A stretch of 64,000 bases of DNA from Miltoncostaea sp963823515 (GTDB taxonomy: Bacteria > Actinomycetota > Thermoleophilia > Miltoncostaeales > Miltoncostaeaceae). Below, piece after piece: positions 61,112 to 64,000 of the stretch. The DNA lies in assembly GCA_963823515.1 (NCBI GenBank), contig CAWGMB010000004.1, positions 62,001 to 126,000 on the forward strand, given 5' to 3'. Each line of letters begins with the position of its first letter. The stretch's first letter is position 1. The notes below the pieces were generated by a model. That model did not search any database. It saw only the letters and a list, made by a program, of their open reading frames with translations, and was not told the DNA's origin. The translations under genes were made by a program, and so were the position numbers.

Positions 61112-62926
61112 TCAGGACTTCGGCGATCGGTGGCGGCGCCCCCGCGAACGGGGCTCGTGGGTGGTCCCGCGGCCCGTGTTGCGACGCAGCTCCGCATCGT
61201 CGAGGGCGGCGAGCATCTCGGCCGGTCCGTCGAACGTCGCGATCCGGGTCGTGGCGGTCCCCACCTCCCGTGGTCGCGTCGCCCCGCTGCCCGCGCAGAC
61301 CCGCAGGCCCAGGCGTCGCAGCACCGGCCCCTGGGGATCGGCGGCGTCGTCGGCGCCGCTGAGGATCTGGTGGCAGTCGACCGCGCCGGCCAGGTGCCGC
61401 AGCGCCTCGGGCGAGGGCGCGCCGGAATCCGGGTGCGGGACCATCAGGAGCCCGCCCTGGGCGTGCACCGCCGCCGCGGCGTCCTCGGGCACGAGGCCCG
61501 TGGCGACGGGGTGCGTGAGGAAGAGCCCGATCAGGTTCCCATCGGTCGTCGCGATCTCCTGGCCGATCACGACGGAGAGCGACGGCGGGGCCGCGGCCGC
61601 CACGGCGCGTGCCGGCCCGAGCCCCTCGGGCGCGGCGACGCACACCACGCCGATGCCGCGCTCGGCGCAGGCGGCGACGATCTGATCGGGCGAGAGGGCG
61701 CGGCCGGGGCGCACGAGCATGTCGGCGAGCACGCGTGGCCCGGCCTCGCCGGCCGGCCGCGCGCGGGCCGCGTCGAGCGCCCGCGTGTAGAGGGCCTCCA
61801 GATCGGCCGCGACGTCGTCCCAGGTCCGCTTCCGGCTCCGCGCGAGCGCGCCGGCCTGCAACAGCACGCGCCGTTGCGGGTCGTCGACGAGCTCGTCGAT
61901 CGCACGGCTCCAGGGCTCTCGCGTGAACTGCGGCAGGACCAGGGCGTCGACCCCGTGCACGACGCTCTCCTCCACCGCCGCGAAGCGAGGGACCAGCACC
62001 GCGCTGCCCGAGGCCATCGCCTCACGCAGCGTGGGGCCGGCGGCGTCCTCGGGTGCGGCCATGATGGCGATGTCCGCGCCCGCGAGCGCGGCGGCACGCG
62101 ACGCCGGCCCCGCGTCGGGCACCACCCGCACCCGGTCGCGGAGCGCCTTCGGCACGGCGGCGCGGGTGCGCCAGGGCGCGTCGGCGGGGCCGAGCAGCGT
62201 CACCTCGCCGACCCGCTCGAGGTCGACGGCCCGCAGGACGCCCAGCGCGAAGCGGACGCCGACCCGGTCGCGGCCGCGCGCCACCAGGGCCAGGGCCGGC
62301 GGCTCGGACCGCTCGCCGGAGGGCCGGAACATCCGGGGATCGACCCCCGGCGGGATGACCGTGTAGTCGCCGGGCAGGATCTCCGAGAGTGCCTCGCGGG
62401 CCGCCTGGGTCGTGGCGATGCGCACGTCGGCGCGGGCGAGGGCGCGGTCGATGAGCGGCCGCAGGAAGGCGACTCCGACCAGAGGCTCGGCCCGGTGGAA
62501 CGTCGCGGCCGTCACGCCCGGGGCGTGACGCAGGGCGGCGAGGGCCGGGCTCGGGGCGAGCGGCTCGTGCAGGTGCACGACGTCGAAAGGCACCCGCGAG
62601 AGCACCGTCTCGAGCGTGGCGGAGAGGTCGAAGGGCTCGCCGACGCGACGGCCCGCCCCCGCGGGGAGCGCGCGGCCCACGGCGACCTCGAGCACCCCGC
62701 CGGGCGGCGGGGTGAGGGCGTCGGCATCGCCTCCCTGCGCCGCGCGCAGGAGCGTCCTGCCCGCGGCGATCAGATCCCGGCGGGTGGCCGGCGCCAGGAT
62801 GGTCACCCGGTGGCCGCGCCCCGCCAGCGCCCGCGCCTCGGCCGCCAGGTGGTGGGCCACGTCATCGCGGGGCGGCCATGCGTTGGGCGAGATCAGCGCG
62901 ATCCGCAATGGCGGCGTGTTACTCAC
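61112..62926 (-). CDS. Glycosyltransferase family 4 fused to a degraded PHP domain
   Basis: A 604-residue protein. Residues 1 to about 385 form a GT-B glycosyltransferase: RIALISPNAWPPRDDVAHHL, VVHLHEPLAPSPALAA, IPPGVDPRMF and the nucleotide-sugar site APEDAAGPTLREAMASGSAV. Residues about 400-560 resemble a PHP phosphoesterase (ALSPDQIVAACAERGIGVVC, VVIGQEIATTDGNLIGLFL, MVPHPDSGAPS), but the first His pairs of the metal site are missing. GTG 62926 overlaps the next gene's stop by eight bases. Next to a phosphatidyltransferase, it probably glycosylates a lipid, as PimA does. Confidence 0.85.
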   Translation of the reverse strand: MSNTPPLRIALISPNAWPPRDDVAHHLAAEARALAGRGHRVTILAPATRRDLIAAGRTLLRAAQGGDADALTPPPGGVLEVAVGRALPAGAGRRVGEPFDLSATLETVLSRVPFDVVHLHEPLAPSPALAALRHAPGVTAATFHRAEPLVGVAFLRPLIDRALARADVRIATTQAAREALSEILPGDYTVIPPGVDPRMFRPSGERSEPPALALVARGRDRVGVRFALGVLRAVDLERVGEVTLLGPADAPWRTRAAVPKALRDRVRVVPDAGPASRAAALAGADIAIMAAPEDAAGPTLREAMASGSAVLVPRFAAVEESVVHGVDALVLPQFTREPWSRAIDELVDDPQRRVLLQAGALARSRKRTWDDVAADLEALYTRALDAARARPAGEAGPRVLADMLVRPGRALSPDQIVAACAERGIGVVCVAAPEGLGPARAVAAAAPPSLSVVIGQEIATTDGNLIGLFLTHPVATGLVPEDAAAAVHAQGGLLMVPHPDSGAPSPEALRHLAGAVDCHQILSGADDAADPQGPVLRRLGLRVCAGSGATRPREVGTATTRIATFDGPAEMLAALDDAELRRNTGRGTTHEPRSRGRRHRSPKS

Positions 62927-63509
62927 CGCGGCCGTCGGATGCGCTCCACACGAGCAGGATCCGGTGCCCGGCCGTGATCAGGCTGAGGCCGGCGAGGACG
63001 CCCATCAGCACGGGCATCACGTCGCCGACTCCGCCCATGAACAGGCATGACCCGACGATCACCAGGCGCTCGGGCCGGCCCATCAGGCCGCCGCTCGATC
63101 CCGGGATGCCCAGACCCTCCGCCCGGGCGCGCGCGTAGGAGACCAGGAACGAGGCGGTCAGGGCGACGAAGCAGGCGCCCACAGCCCAGTCGATCCCGTC
63201 CTGCGCGAGGGTGACGCCGATCGCGCCGAGGATGACCCCCTCGGCGAGCCGGTCGAGGGTCGAGTCGAGGAAGGCGCCGAAGGTGGTGACGCGGCCCTGG
63301 TGGCGTGCCAGCAGCCCGTCCAGGGAGTCGACCAGCCCGGCGGCGACGAACACGAGGGCGGAGAGCACCCAGAGGCGCTCGAGCGCCAGCACGGCGGACG
63401 CGCAGATGCCGAGGAAGCCCAGGATCGTCACGCCGTTGGGCGTGATCCGGCTGGCGTCCACCACGCGCCAGACCGCCGCGGCGGCGCCGCCGGACGGCTG
63501 GGGGTCCAA
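62919..63509 (-). CDS. CDP-alcohol phosphatidyltransferase
   Basis: A 196-residue membrane enzyme that transfers a phosphatidyl group from CDP-diacylglycerol to an alcohol. The complete signature DG-x2-AR-x8-G-x3-D-x3-D reads DGLLARHQGRVTTFGAFLDS then TLD. TTG 63509 is taken (GAGG eight bases upstream); an ATC at 63530 after GAGGAG would give STEAQQLDPQ. Coupled to the glycosyltransferase, it is a candidate phosphatidylinositol (phosphate) synthase. Confidence 0.9.
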   Translation of the reverse strand: MDPQPSGGAAAAVWRVVDASRITPNGVTILGFLGICASAVLALERLWVLSALVFVAAGLVDSLDGLLARHQGRVTTFGAFLDSTLDRLAEGVILGAIGVTLAQDGIDWAVGACFVALTASFLVSYARARAEGLGIPGSSGGLMGRPERLVIVGSCLFMGGVGDVMPVLMGVLAGLSLITAGHRILLVWSASDGRGE

Positions 63510-63592
63510 CTGCTGGGCCTCGGTGCTGATGGCGACTGCTCCTCGACGATTGCGAGGGGAGCGCCGGGCGGACCGGCCTCCCCGGGTCGGTC

Positions 63593-63599
63593 TAGGATA
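63593..63599. promoter_or_regulatory. Divergent shared -10
   Basis: TAGGATA reads TAGGAT on plus (63593-63598, eight bases before ATG 63607) and TATCCT on minus (63599-63594). It is a second symmetric, bidirectional -10 candidate. Confidence 0.55.
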
Positions 63600-63606
63600 G
63601 CGGCGC

Positions 63607-64000
63607 ATGCGCCTGTGCACGTTCCACGACGCCGGCCGGACCCGCCTCGGATCGGTACGGGGCGGGATGGTGCACCCGCTGGACGGCCGCGATGTCCGCG
63701 ACGCGCTCGCCGGCATCCCCGCCGAGGTGGGCGACCCGCTACCGCTGGAGGGCCTGCGGCTGGCGCCTCCGCTGGTGCCGGGCAAGCTCCTCGGGGTGGG
63801 CCACAACTACCTCGCGCATGCGCTGGAGCGGGGTGTCCCGGTCCCGGCGGCGCCGACGATCTTCTCGAAGCTGGTGACGTCGGTGACCGGCCCGCGGGAC
63901 GACATCGTGCGCCCCTCGTACACCGACGCGCTCGACTACGAGGGGGAGCTCGCGGTGGTCATCGGCACACGGGCGCGCGACGTGCCCGAGGCCGACGCGC
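63607..64000 (+). CDS. Fumarylacetoacetate hydrolase family protein (partial)
   Basis: The first 131 codons of a gene cut by the window end. Opens RLCTFHDAGRTRLGSVRGGM; the family motifs GKLLGVGHNYLAHALE, PTIFSKLVTSVTGPRDDIV and the metal-binding Glu in LDYEGELAVVIG are visible. Members hydrolyse or decarboxylate 2-oxo-acid/acylpyruvate intermediates in aromatic degradation. Starts eight bases after a -10 with no Shine-Dalgarno, so probably leaderless. Confidence 0.9.
   Translation, partial: MRLCTFHDAGRTRLGSVRGGMVHPLDGRDVRDALAGIPAEVGDPLPLEGLRLAPPLVPGKLLGVGHNYLAHALERGVPVPAAPTIFSKLVTSVTGPRDDIVRPSYTDALDYEGELAVVIGTRARDVPEADA

Overview
The window is a strongly G+C-rich (about 70% by eye) bacterial chromosome segment built around the main ribosomal-protein and RNA-polymerase cluster. 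Gene order (rplA-rplJ-rplL, rpoB-rpoC, rpsL-rpsG-fusA, tuf-rpsJ through rplO, secY-adk-map, rpmJ-rpsM-rpsK-rpsD-rpoA-rplQ-truA), many GTG/TTG starts, a zinc-type S14, an S4 without cysteines and an actinobacterial-style accessory set point to the Actinomycetota. A deep-branching class such as Thermoleophilia is a plausible inference but is not proven here.

Layout: 1-1486 is the end of rplA, then rplJ and rplL with a strong hairpin terminator. 1495-5994 is an insertion between rplL and rpoB: two paralogous secreted subtilisin-like proteases in tandem, a 66-residue unknown protein and an opposite-strand unknown. 6250-14684 is rpoBC. 14753-19033 is accessory (LysR regulator with a divergent EamA exporter, a DHFR/RibD-like reductase, a murein endopeptidase and a secreted unknown). 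19130-22169 is rpsL-rpsG-fusA. Two opposite-strand genes (C5-epimerase-like; FAD/Fe-S D-2-hydroxyacid dehydrogenase) separate it from tuf at 26393. 27661-43256 is the fused S10-spc-alpha cluster, followed by truA. infA is missing from its usual place between map and rpmJ.

44191-64000 is mixed: a frameshifted thioester-domain surface protein, a PLP aminotransferase, lapA-like, surE, a HAD phosphatase, ligA, a PBP4-type peptidase, a small DNA-binding-like protein, a PAP2 enzyme, tRNA-Pro(CGG), a NifU-like Fe-S protein, a nitrilase-family amidase, nagA, an RNA m5U methyltransferase, a SulP transporter, a divergent family-4 UDG-like protein, a glycosyltransferase fused to a degraded PHP domain, a CDP-alcohol phosphatidyltransferase and the start of a fumarylacetoacetase-family gene.

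The most interesting signals are in expression control: apparent non-canonical starts (CTG for rplJ, ATA for adk), a shared TGCTAnnnT extended -10 element before rpoB, rpsL, tuf and rpmJ, a structured tuf leader with a terminator-like hairpin, a coding-like 39-codon ORF between rplO and secY, a 14-base repeat with hairpins before secY and rpoA, and two divergent gene pairs that appear to share one symmetric -10 and start leaderless. S12 naturally carries Arg at position 88. No CRISPR array, rRNA, insertion sequence, prophage or attachment site was seen, and no gene-free stretch exceeds about 300 bases.
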